The position numbers and the translations under genes are program-made. The notes under the pieces are model-generated. The model searched no databases and had not been told where the DNA came from. It saw only the letters and a program-made list of their open reading frames with translations. Of a stretch of DNA of 64,000 nt, positions 41,330-55,800 are shown piece after piece. The stretch is from Hirudinaria manillensis (taxonomy: Eukaryota > Annelida > Clitellata > Hirudinida > Hirudinidae). The stretch's first letter is position 1. Each line of letters starts with the position of its first letter. Location of the stretch: assembly GCA_034509925.1 (NCBI GenBank), contig JAVTLF010000015.1, forward strand, positions 1-64,000, in the 5' to 3' direction.

Positions 41330-41570
41330 TATATTTTCATATCTATGGTCCCATTTATAAATAGGAAATTTGGGTTATTTAAAATACTTTCAGTGGAGAA
41401 TACAAAGAACCCCATATTTTTAAAAAGGTAATTTTTTGGCAGATTTTGAATACTGTTTCTGAATTCAATGCACATTAAAGATTTTCCTTTTTTTGTGATT
41501 AAGTCGTCTTTATTAAGCCATAACTTTATTTTTTTATAATAATAATTTTTTTAATGAGCACAATATGCTG
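41330..41570. repeat. Interspersed repeat, copy 2
   Basis: Same family and orientation as 40085-40325. It runs directly into a Tc1-type relic. Confidence 0.65.
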
Positions 41571-41574
41571 ATTA

Positions 41575-42235
41575 TGAAAGAGGTCAGAATATGGGGTTAA
41601 AAAAAGTAAATTATTTAATTTCCAATAGTTCAAAAGGGCTAGAACATTTTGAAATTGTCGTGGGAAATTTTCTGAGAACTCAAGATCAATATGGTAAGAA
41701 AAATCTTGATGGGATATCCCCAAAAACTATTGAAGAAGGATCAATGAATTCTCGTTCTAGGGGACTCAAGTAAAATTTTGAGTTCATTCATTACTAAATT
41801 TGTACTTCAGTAATTCTACAGGTGCAGGAGAGCAAAATATTAAAATACAAGTGACATCAAAAGTTCATACCTATCAAGAAAAGTAAGGCAGGAATTGGCA
41901 AAAGATGTGGTCGATTATGGGGATGAAATTGTTTCTATAACTTTGATGGCCCTGATGGATGACAGCATTACTGGCATGATTTAGGAAGAGTAATAGGATT
42001 ATTGTCTAGAAATATTGCAGATGCTTTGATGTTCTGGGGATGATTTTCAGCCTGCGGTCAGACAGAATTATCCTTTATTCATGAAAAACTGGCACCTAAG
42101 GATTATATCAAGAACTGTTCCAGTTTTCTCATTCCATTTGCTTATGGTTTCCATAAAAATGACTTTGTTTTTCAGCAGGACAATATTTGTTACATAAAAT
42201 AAAATATTTTTATTGAACATTTTAAATAAATGTCT
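41575..42235 (+). mobile_element. Tc1/mariner relic
   Basis: The frame from 41591 (LEHFEIVVGNFLRTQDQYGK) matches, in the other orientation, 56300-56460. Downstream pieces read DGPDG and then DFVFQQD near 42180, a Tc1/Tc3-type transposase signature. It has stops throughout. Confidence 0.65.
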
Positions 42236-42394
42236 AATATTTATTCACTAAATTGAATCATATCAAAGCACAAATATATATTACAAAATGTCAACACTGG
42301 GTGGGTATTCTGTTGTGGGCTGAGTTAAATTTCCCACTGCTACTATTGTGCTCATTTTGGACAGTTTTTCATCACATGAATAGCCTAGTGAGAA

Positions 42395-42765
42395 TAGTCA
42401 GGAGAGAAGGGAAAAAACCTTGTGAAAATATTCTGGAATAAAAGGAATCCTCAACATCATAAGAGGGCTTGATATGATTTGGCAATCTTTTTCATATTTG
42501 TTCATATAAATATGTTCATGAAGAATTGAATATAGAAACAATTGTAAATGCCCAATTGAACATAAGATTCTGTAATTGAGTGATCAATGGACTGATCAAT
42601 ACAACTAGGAAAATGGTTATTGGAAATATTGATAAAGTTGTGACAGAAATTGAAAAGTGAGAAACAGAATACTGTAAAATTTGAATCTGGCACAAGAAAA
42701 GAAATAAGTGAATGCAGTTCTCCATAAAATGAATAAAGAATGGAATACATTTCAAAAGGCAGCTT
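42395..42765. repeat. Interspersed repeat of unknown type, copy 2
   Basis: Partner of 33600-33995. The two copies differ by many substitutions and small indels, so the family is old. Confidence 0.65.
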
Positions 42766-42959
42766 ATCAAAACATTGAAGGGCACCATAAACACAAAATC
42801 AGTGAAAACCGCATGTCTATAACTATGACTTTGTGATAAAACCTTATGTTTGAATAGGACTGCCTTCACTCTTTTTGGATATTTGTGCATGTGCACTTTA
42901 AATATTTGCCTAGATATGTAAATAAAAAAATGATTTAATGTCACTCTTTATATATGAAA

Positions 42960-43617
42960 TCTTAATGCATTTTGTGCTTTATGTTCACTGTAATAAGATA
43001 TTAATTCCTATGCAGGAGAAAACACTAAGTGATAATAGGAATATGAACTAATTATAACTTTGAGCAAATATATGCAGTACAATGATTGCAAGAAGCATCA
43101 CATCTGTCTGAAAAGGAAGATAATTCAATTCCTCCAATATTTTAAGTGCCTTTTTTATCCAAGTCCTAGGATGTCAAGGCACTGCCGACGCACATTAGGA
43201 TAGACCGAGCACAACATAATGAAATAATGAGAACAAAAGACAATTTAAAAAAAAAAATGCAAACTAAAATATTTAAGAATAACATTGAATAAACAAGTGA
43301 GTCTTTAAATTGGTATAATTCAGTCTAGTTCTTCAAAAAAAGTTGCCAAAAAAGGCAATATGTAGAGAAAATCTGTTTTTGACTAGTTAATTATATTCTT
43401 ATAGAACATTGATTTTTAATTCTCTGAAATAATTGGAATTTTATTTTTCGTGCCAGCATATTGTATAATTCCAAATGGGTTGTGGCACTATTGCCCAAAG
43501 ATGAAATGAGCTCACGTATTACATATCACATATTATCATTACATAAAATTTCCTTTGATAGAAATTCCTTTGTAGATGTATGAATGATGCAAAAATGTCT
43601 ACTTTAGCTGGTTAGCT
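42960..43617. other. HIP1 3' flank and probable 3' UTR
   Basis: TTTATT at 43440-43445 is AATAAA on the minus strand, about 175 bases past the HIP1 stop and a plausible poly(A) signal. Nothing else was recognised. Confidence 0.4.
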
Positions 43618-43814
43618 TTATATAAAAGAGACATTTCTTACATTTGCTTCCCATCCCTCAGATTCTCCTGCCAATTGATAATGAGTTTTTCTAAGTTCAG
43701 CTAATTTTCTCCTTTCTTTATCCAATAAACTTTCTAGCTCCAACACTCTGACCTGGGAATCCATTTCTTTCCGTTTTGCTTGGTGAAGAGTAAGCTTGGA
43801 GAAATCGAAAATTT
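43618..43814 (-). CDS. Hip1: Hip1 exon: last exon, end of THATCH domain
   Basis: It reads IFDFSKLTLHQAKRKEMDSQ, then KLAELRKTHYQLAG, GESEGWEAN and a stop at 43618. Human HIP1 and HIP1R have nearly the same RxEMDSQVRVLELE core. A gtaaga inside the last codons is a possible extra donor. Confidence 0.93.
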
Positions 43815-46800
43815 CTAAAAAGTTGACAGATTTTAAGTATGTTAATAAAAATTCAAAATCATCCATTTGAAAAACATTTTATAAATAAGCCAAATAACTG
43901 TACTAACCTAACTCCTCAACTCTTTCAGCTCCACTCTTAGCAGAGGCAACCACAAGACCAGTAGCTTCTGAAACACCTTTGGAAGCTTCAGAAAGATTGC
44001 TCAAATTTTCACTATCTCGCTCAGCCTTTACTTTTGATGCAACAACTAATTGGGTTGTGCTGGCTGATATTTCCTGAGCACATACTACCAGCTCTTCAAA
44101 TTTCCCTTTTCCACCAACAACTTTGTCTGCTTCATCACTTTAATAAAATCATTTTAATAAATTTGTACTGCACAACAAAAAGCTTTATGAATGAACAAAA
44201 ATCAATAATATATTTTTAATTCATTTTGCTAAAGTAATACAGAAGAATGCACTTAGGATTGAAGATACTTTACTGTTTATTTAACATGAACAAGCTATTA
44301 TAGAGGCATCCCAAAGATTTAGAATATAAAACAATGATGAAATAAACTTGATTGCATTCTGTAATAATAAAAACTAATAAATTAATATTACCTCACTACA
44401 ATAAATATCTTAATTATCTAAACTAATTATTTCCCTAAATTTAATTCAGAGTGATCATCTTCTAAAGGATCTTTCTGATGTCTTCTGAAAAGCAATTCAC
44501 AATTATCCATGAATGTTACAGGAAAACAGATTCACCCAGATTGCTTGCCTTTTTCACCTGAACCCCACAAAAATATGGCATTACAAATAAAGTTTTATTT
44601 CAAATTCAGTTTTCAATATCATGTAATATCTCTTTTAGTTGACTGTGTTTGGCCAGAAAAGCTTTATAATGATGAATGATACAACTGATGAGTCAAATAG
44701 GTAATGACATTCTTACTTCTACTTAATTTGTCAGAAACTTGGCAAATAGACTTTCCAATATTTTTGTTGTAAAAAGTTTGCCTCCATTTCAGTCTCACTG
44801 AAATCCAATTTTATTTTGGAAAATAAATTTACTTTTAATTTAAACCCAGTGCAGACTGTGATATTGCACCATGTGCTTAGCAATTATCCTTGCCAAAGTG
44901 GTGACATAATCAGGTCCTTCAAAAAGCATATGAAGCTACATCCAACTTATGCAAAATTACCAAGCAGATAAAGATTTACTTCCTACACACATCTAGTCAC
45001 CAATAGCTTCCACAAATGAGAGAATCTAGAGGATAGAGCCTCAGTTTGACCAGGCTTACAGTAGATACAAACTTGCATGGCATCAGCATACAAGTGGTAA
45101 TAGAATTCATGAGAATGGAGGATGCTTTTGAGTTCAGCCTTCTGCAACAGGAATAGGAGTGGCTCTGGGACTGAACCTTGGATGACTCCACAGATTGTGG
45201 AGGCATTGGATGATGCAAATTGACTGTGACCAACAGAAAAGTCATGATCAGCAGTGAAATAGCCTGTGAAGCCAAATGGCTGCTTGAGTCTTTGGAGAAA
45301 GATATATTAGTCAACAGTGTCAAAGGATGCCAAAAGCTCTAGATTTAAAAGCTCTGGTTTAGAGGAGTTTGAGGAGACCAGAAGTATAACACTTTCAGTT
45401 GAATAATGTTGGTGATAGATTGATGCTTGGGGGAGAAGTTTGTGATGGTTTATAACTGTGCTAAGCATGAGGCACTCTAAGATTTTTGAGAAGACAGAGA
45501 TTGGAGCTGATAAGAGCTAACATTATCTGGGTCAAGGTTAGGCTTTTTCAACAGACATAATGTACAAACATTCAATTTCTGTAAAAGAAGAAATTGGTAG
45601 TATTAACTGTTGATCTCACTAATTTCTAAATAAATTGTTCAAACTAAAACATGGTGATCTCTTAGCTGGATCTAAAAAAGACTGGAAGACATTATGTGAT
45701 AAAAAAGAAACCAGTTAAGTGAAATAGTTCAAATGATGCATGACTAGCACTCAAATATCAATCTTCATAAATTATTTCTATGATAATAGCAAGACTTCAA
45801 TGTATTATGAGAAATGGCTGAGAAGTTTATAGAAAAAAATCAGTTTATCAAACATTCTTTAATCATTACTAATGAATAACAATCTCTCAATTCTTAAAGA
45901 ACTTTTTCCATAAAAAAGAGGAAAATGAGCTTGAAATCATGATTTTTCCAGTTTAAACATTTTTCCAGTTTTACAACTACAACATTAGCATTAGAGGTGC
46001 TTTTTGTGTCATATGAGATCATCCCTTTCCTAGATATCTTTAATATTACATCTATTATCCATACTACTTTAATTTATGGTATTGTAAAGTATTGTATTTT
46101 GCACTTAAAAATCAAACAAATTTGTTAAAACAAAGTACAAACACTAATAAGCTTGCTCCAAATCCAACTGCTTTTGCTGCAGAAATTAATCCTTCTGTCC
46201 ACCTATGATGCTTTTTATAGAAGTCTTTAACACTACTTGTACCCTGGAATCAGTTATCTGTTATCTATTAAATTGATCCCTCAGAGATGGATGTGCCATC
46301 AAAAGGGACAAATAACAAATAATTTCTACCTTGTTAACCCCTAGAAGCCTGAGTGGTAGTATAAGCATATCACAAAGATTGTTTTTCCAAGATTCTAAGA
46401 ATCTTTTTGTGTGATAATGGCATGTGAATATTTTTTTGCAAGAGTGAAAAGCCACTTTCGTTTGAAAATTAAAAAAACAAGGGAAGCAAACAACTTTGTT
46501 AACCCCCATTAGACATAAAAAATGACAGACAAGGTCACTCAAAAACTTTATGGATTTTTTGCAATGACAATATTATGTACAACATTACACATAAAAGGCC
46601 ACATTACATGATTTCCTTATATTCAATCATGAATAATCTTTTGAAAATACTAGTTACTTAAATATGTACAAAATATTGATGGTTGTTTGTTTTAAAATAA
46701 ATAACACTATGACATCACAACCCTTCTCTATTGCATTGCTAATTCTATCACTTCCATGCTTATAAGCATTGGTTTATGGATGGCTCCTTTGAGTAAATAT

Positions 46801-49800
46801 TACATGAATTAAAATACATTTCTATATTTTTTGAGTGACAGGTAAATTACTTTTCATAATGAACTGCATGCTTAACATGCTTAAATGTTTCATAACACAC
46901 TTGTACCACCACTCATATGAAACCATAAGTTTTGCTATCTTAGGCATCTAAGAGTTAAAGCATAAGTACTTAAACTTTTAAAAATAAAACAATTTCTATA
47001 AAATTTATGAAACTGACAAATAGGAAAAAGTTATCAACTCATGGAAAATTTTAAAAATAAAAAAGTTGTCACTCCTCCCTCTAAAAATATAATGATATCC
47101 TTACTTAAAATCAGCTTAATTTACATACCCTTCCTTGTGATACAATCTCCTTTTGCAAAAATTTTGACTTTTCGATTAAAATTCTAATTTTCTGAAACAA
47201 AGTCACATATAAAAATAGTATATATATGAAGCCATGGTATGTGCAAGCAAACCATCATCAAAGTGTTACAACTGTCAAGAATTTTTTCATTGACTTCAAG
47301 TTGTACGCCACTCTGCTGGGACCTTGAGCTTGCCAACATTTTCTGAAAATGATTCATACCAATCTTCTCATGTTCATGTTTCATGTTTCATTTAAAATTA
47401 GTAAATGAGAATACAGCTATTCGAGATGCTGCTTCTTCAATAGCTTTTGAGGTTTGCTGCATTTCTTTTTCAACTAGGTCATCCATCTTTTCTGTTTCAA
47501 TATCTTCAAATTTTGGGATCAAGTCAGTTGCTTGCAAGCACAGCATTTCCAATAAATTCTTGATAAGTCTTGACTGACTTAAGAATTCTTTTTTTTCAAT
47601 GATTTCTGCTTAAAAAAAGTATCAATGGCAATATGTAATTTCACTTATGTATTCCTTAATTAATTAAAATAAAACCTGGTTTTATGATATCCAGAAGTCC
47701 TTTAATACGTTCACCAATATTTTGTGCTAAATCTGACATTGCTTTAAAATAAAAACATTAAATGTTCAGAATCCAATTTAATACAAAAATTTGTTCTTGC
47801 AATTTTTTAAACTTGTAACATTTATATTAAGGTAAAACCATTTCCAAAAGTGGTCCAAGGCATGATGGTTGGTCGAGAGAGGAGGCAAAAAGAGCAAGAC
47901 CTAGTCGCAAAGGCCATACAGTTTTCACAGCAGGGTTAAATAGACAACATGGGAAGATGGTATCCAGAAAATTCTTACCTGGAGCGACACGTGAAAGATG
48001 TCTGGCTGACCTTTGCATACCCTATTAAGCAGTTGCCAGACATGATGCTTATGTCACCATCAATGGAGGCCACCATCTTAGTAGAATTGACTGTTCTGCC
48101 CAAATGGCTAAACTTGGCAGGTATGAAGGCCACTGAGAGCCACACAAAGGCAAGATGGTCAGTTAGGCAATAAAGTGACACAAAGAAACAAATGAGAGCT
48201 TTCAAGAGTTGCTCCAGTCCTACAAGACATGGACAGCATAAGAAGGTCAATGGGAGACCCTGTAGCCAAAAGGTGAATCCAGAATGGAAAACTGACACTG
48301 ACAGTCAGCTGATCACTGCCCATCCCTGGAGAGCACCAGGGGCTTCAAAGAGCTGAAATGTTTGAAGATTTTGAGTGGCAACAATTTTTAAAGACAATTA
48401 CCTTCTCCTGCATCAATTGAAGCTGAATGAGCGGTAGCTAAGGCAAGTTCAATGATCTCACTCCCCAAAAATGAAAAGTTGATCAAATTGCTCAGCAACA
48501 TTTCTGGATCCAGCCAGAGACCTGTTAAGATATTTGAATTAGATTGCATGTAAGTAAGAAATCATGGAATAATAATTAGTTATGCTTGTACAAGTGCTTT
48601 GGTGATATAACCCCTCCTCATTAGTAAACTACTCATCACATCTTGTATTACTGGCTGACCTAATCAATCCATTGATGGCACTCCTAAGGCACTAATCATC
48701 ATGTGTCAAACTTGCAACTTTTCCTACCAAGGTGTGCCCTCAGCAAAGGTTAAAACACACACCAATTAAGAAATGTACTCATATTAGCCAAATACAATTA
48801 TTGCTAAACATTAACAAACACAAATTGTGCAGTATTGTCATTATCTCTTTATCAGCAATCCTACAGAATACCAATCTCAGTTGGTTGCCACTTATATCTA
48901 ACCTTGAAATGCTAGATTTTATTATTGAATATTTTTCCAGGACTCAACAGCAAATACAGGTCAGTGACATTGGTCTGTAGTTTGATGGACCAGATGTTGA
49001 GCTTTTTTTTTTAATGTGAGTTACAATGAACTATTTTCATATTTTTGACACTATTAAAGTTTCTTTATTCTTTATTAAGAGAGATATAACAGAGTGGCTA
49101 AGATAAGCTGAAAGCACAGTTTTTCAGTAATATTATGTGATCTGTTCAACATTTGTAGAACTATCCATAGTGATCACATTCTGAATGCACTATAGCACCA
49201 AAATCATTATCATTAGTGAAAACACTGGAGTAAAGGCACACACCAATTTTTTACCCTGCACATCAAACACATTTAATATCATGATATATGATTTGTTATT
49301 ATAAAAGTATAAAAACAATAACCAGGAAAAATGAGAACAAGTTGTTTGATAATTTGCCTTGTTCTTGCTTTCTGCGTTTTGATAGAAACATCAAATATCC
49401 TGAATGTCCAAATTTGCATATTTATTGCAAATGTGAAACCCAATACAAGGTTTTAGGTGAAATTAGTAAATTTTTAATAAAATATTAAACTATAGTTTTC
49501 TGTTGAGACAGCCTTAAATTTATTTTCTACCAGCTTGGTAAGATCCTGAGGCAAACTATCACATGGAAAGTTTCATTCTAATTCTTTCTCATGCAGATGA
49601 CTGAAGTTTATTTTACCTATTTGTAGTTTTTTTGGTTTCCTCTGCTTTTGTAGTAGTTCCTTTTCCTATTGTCACTCATTTTGCTGCATGTTTTACATTT
49701 GATCGCATAATATGCAGTTATTTTGAAAATAATACAAAATAACCACTCTAAGTTATTTGGAAATCCAAGGAAAGAGCAAGGTTTTATTCAGTGAACCAGG

Positions 49801-52800
49801 AGAATTCCAACTAAATGAGGTAGAGTGCTACTGCCAAACATAGAAACAGATACAACCTTAAGTTATAGGAAAAAAAGTCTGATCCTTATTCAAGCTTGGC
49901 AAAATTAGCAAGAGCAGTTCTACCAATTCCTTGCTGGCAAGTTTTCCAAAAGATCATTTGATTGTATAACCACAAGTGAAAACAGATTCATCCAGATTTA
50001 GATGGTTTATTTCTACATGATTTGAATATAAAATAAATATTCTAATGATACTTAAGGGTCCTATTTCATCACTCATTGTTTTATTTTAGTGAGGATGGAG
50101 TGGGGATTGAGACTCATACAGGGCTAGTGGTATGGGATAGGGACCATTTCTATCTCCAATAATACTCTAATTGATGTGCCAATAATATTTCTTATGTGTA
50201 ATATATAAGTAGTGTTAATATTGAAACTACTGCTGAACAAAAATTAAAACTTGTTTTATAATTATAAAATATATTTCATTAAATTTATTAATTAATTAAA
50301 TAATATATAGTAGCCCAGCTTTTATTTTCAGTCATTAAAAAATTTATTTACTTTCAGGTAGCATCTAAGCAAAATTATTACTCCTTAGTTTTTTTATTTC
50401 AAGATAAAAGTGTTTTTAAAAAAATTTCATAAAATTGTCTTATTAAGTTATTTTTTTACTGTTTTTATCTAAATCTTGTTAATACCAAAAATAAAACATG
50501 AACTTTATGAATTAGTTTGACTTTCTACAAAATATAGATAAAAAATAAAAAATAGTATAGATAGTATAGGTGGTTATGTGCAACACATTGAGCATATCTA
50601 AACTGAATATCTTCTAAAGTGGTAATTAATAAAAATTAACAAAATCTATAAAGCACTCTACTTGGATTATCTTCTTGTGTCCAAGTGTCTTCTAAATGTT
50701 GGAGAGATTTAATCGTAGGATCAATATTTTCAACAAGATAATCTGTTTCAAAGGAAACCACACAAGAGAATTTTCTTTCATTTACTTGCAAAATTTCTAT
50801 TCATATTTTTAAATCAATTTATTGATTACATTCATACCTTGGTTGAATCTTATAATTTACTTTTTTATTAATCTTCATAAATAATTTCTTAATTAGCAGG
50901 TAATTATTTATAATTTAGAAAAGTTCATACTGAGTTTTAAAATGAGACAAAATAAAACTATACTTACTAGCAGTGCATCTCAGTTCTGAAAAGTTAGTGC
51001 TTTTACCTTGGTGTAAAGAATGGGAAATCATTGATCTGCAGGCATAAACCAGTTTACCTTTTCAAATTAAACACAGTTACATTGCTTGATAATGCTGGAC
51101 ACAATGCACAACAATATTTACAAGTTATAATACCTAGGACAGTACTATTCTTTTCATGTTCCATTTCCAATCTCTTAGTAGCTTCTTCCTTTTGTTGCTC
51201 AATAAGCATGCTTAAATAAGCTTTATTTCCTTCAAAATCTCTCTGAAGTGCTTTTTTTTCTTTTTGTAAGCAATTATTTTCTTGTTGAAGTGAGTTAATC
51301 CAGTCTTCAGATTCTTTTATTTTTGCATGACAACAAGATAATTCACTTCTCAAATTTTCTGAAGTTGAAATCTGGTCAGATAAGCTTCGACTTGTAATAT
51401 CAAGTTCACTCAACTTTAAACTACATTCCTTCTGCAATTCTGTTTTCTCCAACAATAAATCTTGCTGCAAGATGGTAAGCTCAGCACATTTTCCAATGAG
51501 CCTAGAAAGTTCTGTATCCAAATCATGTATTTGTTTTTGAGAAGAATTCATAGCAGAAATCATTTGCTCTTTCTCTGCTGAAAACCTTAAATAAATGAAC
51601 TTGACAAGTTTAGACTTTCAATTACAAGCTTATTTTAGTAAATGTCGCTTAAATCAAGCCATTATGTTTAAATTCATAAAAATAACTGGATACTTAACCA
51701 AACAACCATAACAAAAATTCACGAAACTCTGAATCATCTTTTTAGAACTAAGAGTCAGATAAAAAAGAAAAATCTAGAAATATTTCATGATTTTACATTA
51801 CATTATTTGTAACATGATTACAAACTTTGGTCTACTTTGAGTCATAATTTTTCATTAACAAATTAGGGTTGGCAATTATACATAAATTGTCTTAAAAGAT
51901 AATATAACTGGGTTACAACAATAGTACTATTTTCCAAATAGAGATGAAATCCAATAAACGAATGGGGTTATCATTTAGGAGCACTAAAGTTATGACTTTT
52001 TGTGATATAACTGATTTTCTGTGTCTATGAGCAAATCTGTGAACTTTTTGCTAAAATGACTATGAGATAAATCTTAGACTGAAAGGCGAGCAGGTGGCTG
52101 AATGGTTAATGTTCCTGCACGTGACGTGACGTGTTCAATACCCAGCCTGTGTCACAAGGGAGCGCCCTCAGGTGAGAGCACTATACAAATCTGTTAGGAA
52201 GGTCTTCACACATCAATTTATGTAAGGCATTTAAAAGATTGGCTAATTGTAATTGCGACTTCAAAGTATTCTTGATTCTAAATGGTTGCTGATTTTGACA
52301 AAGGAAGATCGAGCAGAATGTTCCATAGACATGAAGTTAAGATGTCTGAAATAGTAATGAAATTGTCACTTTTCAGGTATTTCACAACAAGGCCTCTCAT
52401 AACCAGGAGTTGTTTTGATACAATGACAAGGACAAAAGGGGTTTGACAGAACCAGAAGATTTGAAGAAGGAAATTCCTGCACCAGTGAGATCCAAAATTG
52501 AATATAAACAATTATAATTTAATACTAAAACAGAGCTAGAGTTTATAGTGCATGTAAAAATTTTGAAATATTGAACTTATCAAATACCAATTTGGAATTA
52601 ATAAATAAGTTATGGCATTGCACACTTGTACCAAATATTTTCTGTATTGAATAAACAATGCTCACAAATTCATCAAAAAATCCAAAACTGGACATGAAAA
52701 AGGTTACAAACATTTTGGACAAATTCAATTTGTACTTAAATTATTAAGTTAACCTTTACATTTTTAGTAATTAATGATGTGTCCTTTATTGAGTAAAATT

Positions 52801-55800
52801 TTAATGCATCTATTTTCCATTGATTTAATAAGTACTTCTAGATATTCTTTTTCCAGGCCATTCTACATCCTCATTATGGCTTCTTCCAGCTCTTTCTTTT
52901 GTGAAATATGCCTTTCCACCTTCATATATAGTTCATTAGCAATATTACTCCAAGAGTTTTCGACTGGGTTAGGTCGGGTGATAAAACTGGTCAACTCATA
53001 ATCTTCATTTCCTTTTCCTGGAAAAACTTTATTGCCAACTTGTAGACATGTACAAGAAGATTGTGATACTTACTTTTCTTAACCATAATTTTGTTGATAC
53101 CAGTCATATACACCAATTATGGCCATGATATATAAATGCTCATCAGCTACTAGAAGATGTCAATTTCAGTGATTTCAAATAACAATATTTTGTAACTTAA
53201 GCAAAAAATGGAAATAAGATAAAAACGGAAAATTAGCGACCTTCACGGTCAAAAATCTTAATTTTTCAGCTATTTAGAGTTTAACATATAAAATAAATAA
53301 GTTCAATAAATGTGTTTTGTCACCATTTTTTAAAATTATTTCCTGAGTTTGATCCTTCATTGATTTCATGAAGAGTTTCAACCTCTGATTGTTCAACTAT
53401 ATCTGCTCCTCACTCGGAGCTTTTTGCAATTCCAAAGTGCTATTAGAATATACTTGATTTGCAAGTAATCTTCACATTTCAAGTAGAATTTGTCTGGAGA
53501 TCAAGCAGACCACTTCAAAACACTGAGATTCTTCTGGAAAAATACATTTTTTTGGTATTGGGGTATGGCTCTATAGCCAGTATCTTGTTAAAAGATGTGG
53601 TATTAAAGTTTTAAGTAGTTTTAGTTTAAAGACATTTTGAGGAATTCTATTTCTCCTTTACGACCACCATATCTGATGAAATTGATGAAGAGAAGAAATT
53701 GAAACTGAGACAATGACAGATGCACTTCCAAAATGTCTTTTTAAAAATGATTTTGGAGAACTTACAACATAACTAATGTATGGACCATCTGGTCCATCGA
53801 AATTAAACTGTTTTTCATTTAAAAAATTACAATGCTCAAATTCACATCCAAACTCATCATTTTCCTGGCCCAGTTCAATCGAATCATTTTGCAATATTCT
53901 GTCAAGAAAGGCTTTTGCTGGCACTTTCTAAAGTTTAAAAATCTGCTTCTCTGAATGTACCTACATATAGGGGACTGGCTTAAATCTAATTTAAACTTTT
54001 TTTTAGGTCCCGTTGAAGAACATTCTCTCTTGGAAGCTTCATGAAGAATAGCTTCCTGATGCTGACCTGACCTAGTTTTCAAGGTTTTTCTGATTCCATA
54101 TCTATCTTGATCCTTTATCATCTGACAACATCATGTTCAAGCATTTTTGAAATTTCAGAAAACAACAGATTTCGTCCATTTAATACCTTCATCTGTCCTT
54201 TCTGCATTTTACTAAGATGTCTTCTGGCACTCATTTATAATAAGCCTAACTAACAAACTTCTATATCAAATATTTAACATTGCCCTTTACACAAAAAATC
54301 TCATTATAGTGGAGTCAAGTTGTTCTCAATGTTATTTCCCTGCGTAGGAAGAGACAATATCCTTAACCTTTGAAACTCCTCTGGACAACATCATGAAATT
54401 TCATTCATATTCAAATTTTACTTCATAAACATATTGAAATTTTGTTGAGTAAGAATAGAGGCATAAAATAATTGAGACTTTAGACAAATTCATGCCATTT
54501 TTACCAGATAACTAGACAAGATGTAAAAAATTTAGCCCCTGCCACAACCTTTTCACAGGTACTGTATTGAGGCCTTATCTTGTTGGAACACAAAGTTATT
54601 ACCATAACTGTTATCAACAAAGAGTGGCATAAATCTATCCAATGTTTCAAAGTAATTATGCAATTTTTGTCTACCCTAAGAATATATAGGCATAAGTTGT
54701 CCTTTTGATGAAATTTTTCCACAAACCACAAGAGAGCTTTTACCCTTGCAATCCAGGGCCAAAATAGGTTTTCTTATCAAGGTTTAAATTATAATAATAA
54801 CACTAGCAGCCATCTGATCCATCCAACCAAATTTTTCTCATCAGAAAATAAATTATTTTGTTCCAACTCAATTTAAAGTTAACCACACTCTTTGCATCCT
54901 GTAACATTCTTTGAGGGGCAAAACCTTCAAACATCACTTATATTTGGATTTTTTATTTTGTTGAAATAATTGCAGATTGTCTTTCCAAAGATATTTAATT
55001 TCAAGATTGATTTGTCAAGAGATTTCTTTAAAGGCTTTATAGAACTTTCATTTCAATTTGGCATGAGTTTTTATGTCTCCCATTGACACGTCTTGTTCCA
55101 TAGCTTTCTGGATCTTGTAAAAATTCTAGAAGCAACTAAAACGCATTTATGTAATTGCTCAGCAATCTAAGGAAAACATTTTCTGTTTTAAGGGCAAGAA
55201 TTTTTCCTTTCTCTTCGACTGACAATCCAGTGCGTCTACCCATGTTAAAATGACATGATTTAAAATACAGCATGTCATATCTTTAAGTGAGAGATGATTT
55301 TTCGCAATAATGTTTGACAAAATTATTTTACAAAACCAAAATTCGGATATGTTATTTAATACAAACATTGCAATTAATGTATTCTACATTTGGACAATAA
55401 CTTTTGGAGATAAGTTCTAAAGTCCATTTTTTGTTAAGTAATTATTTGTCATATCTTTAAGTTGCCTGAAACGAAATAATGATAATAAGTGCTCTAAAGA
55501 TTTTATTACTTTTATAAAAAATAGTGTTGACATGATGTGCATTGTCTATTCTTTTCTATTATTTCAATGCATCTTGATTCTATTGATGCCACTATTTTTA
55601 TTTATTTACAAGGGTTTTCCAGCATTCAATTATCTCCTCTTTTAACTCCAATATTTGTTGAACATTGTTTTCCATTGTCAGAGTCTACCAAACATTTTCT
55701 ACAGCATTTAAATCAGGAGGACACACTGATCATTTCATAGCATTCACCTTTTTTTTCCTGGAAAAATGACATTGCTTCCTTTGTGAATGAGGACAATAGT

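Noticed and set aside
52085-52160. A functional tRNA gene
   Set aside because: A and B boxes are present, but the acceptor and anticodon arms do not pair and a SINE tail follows.
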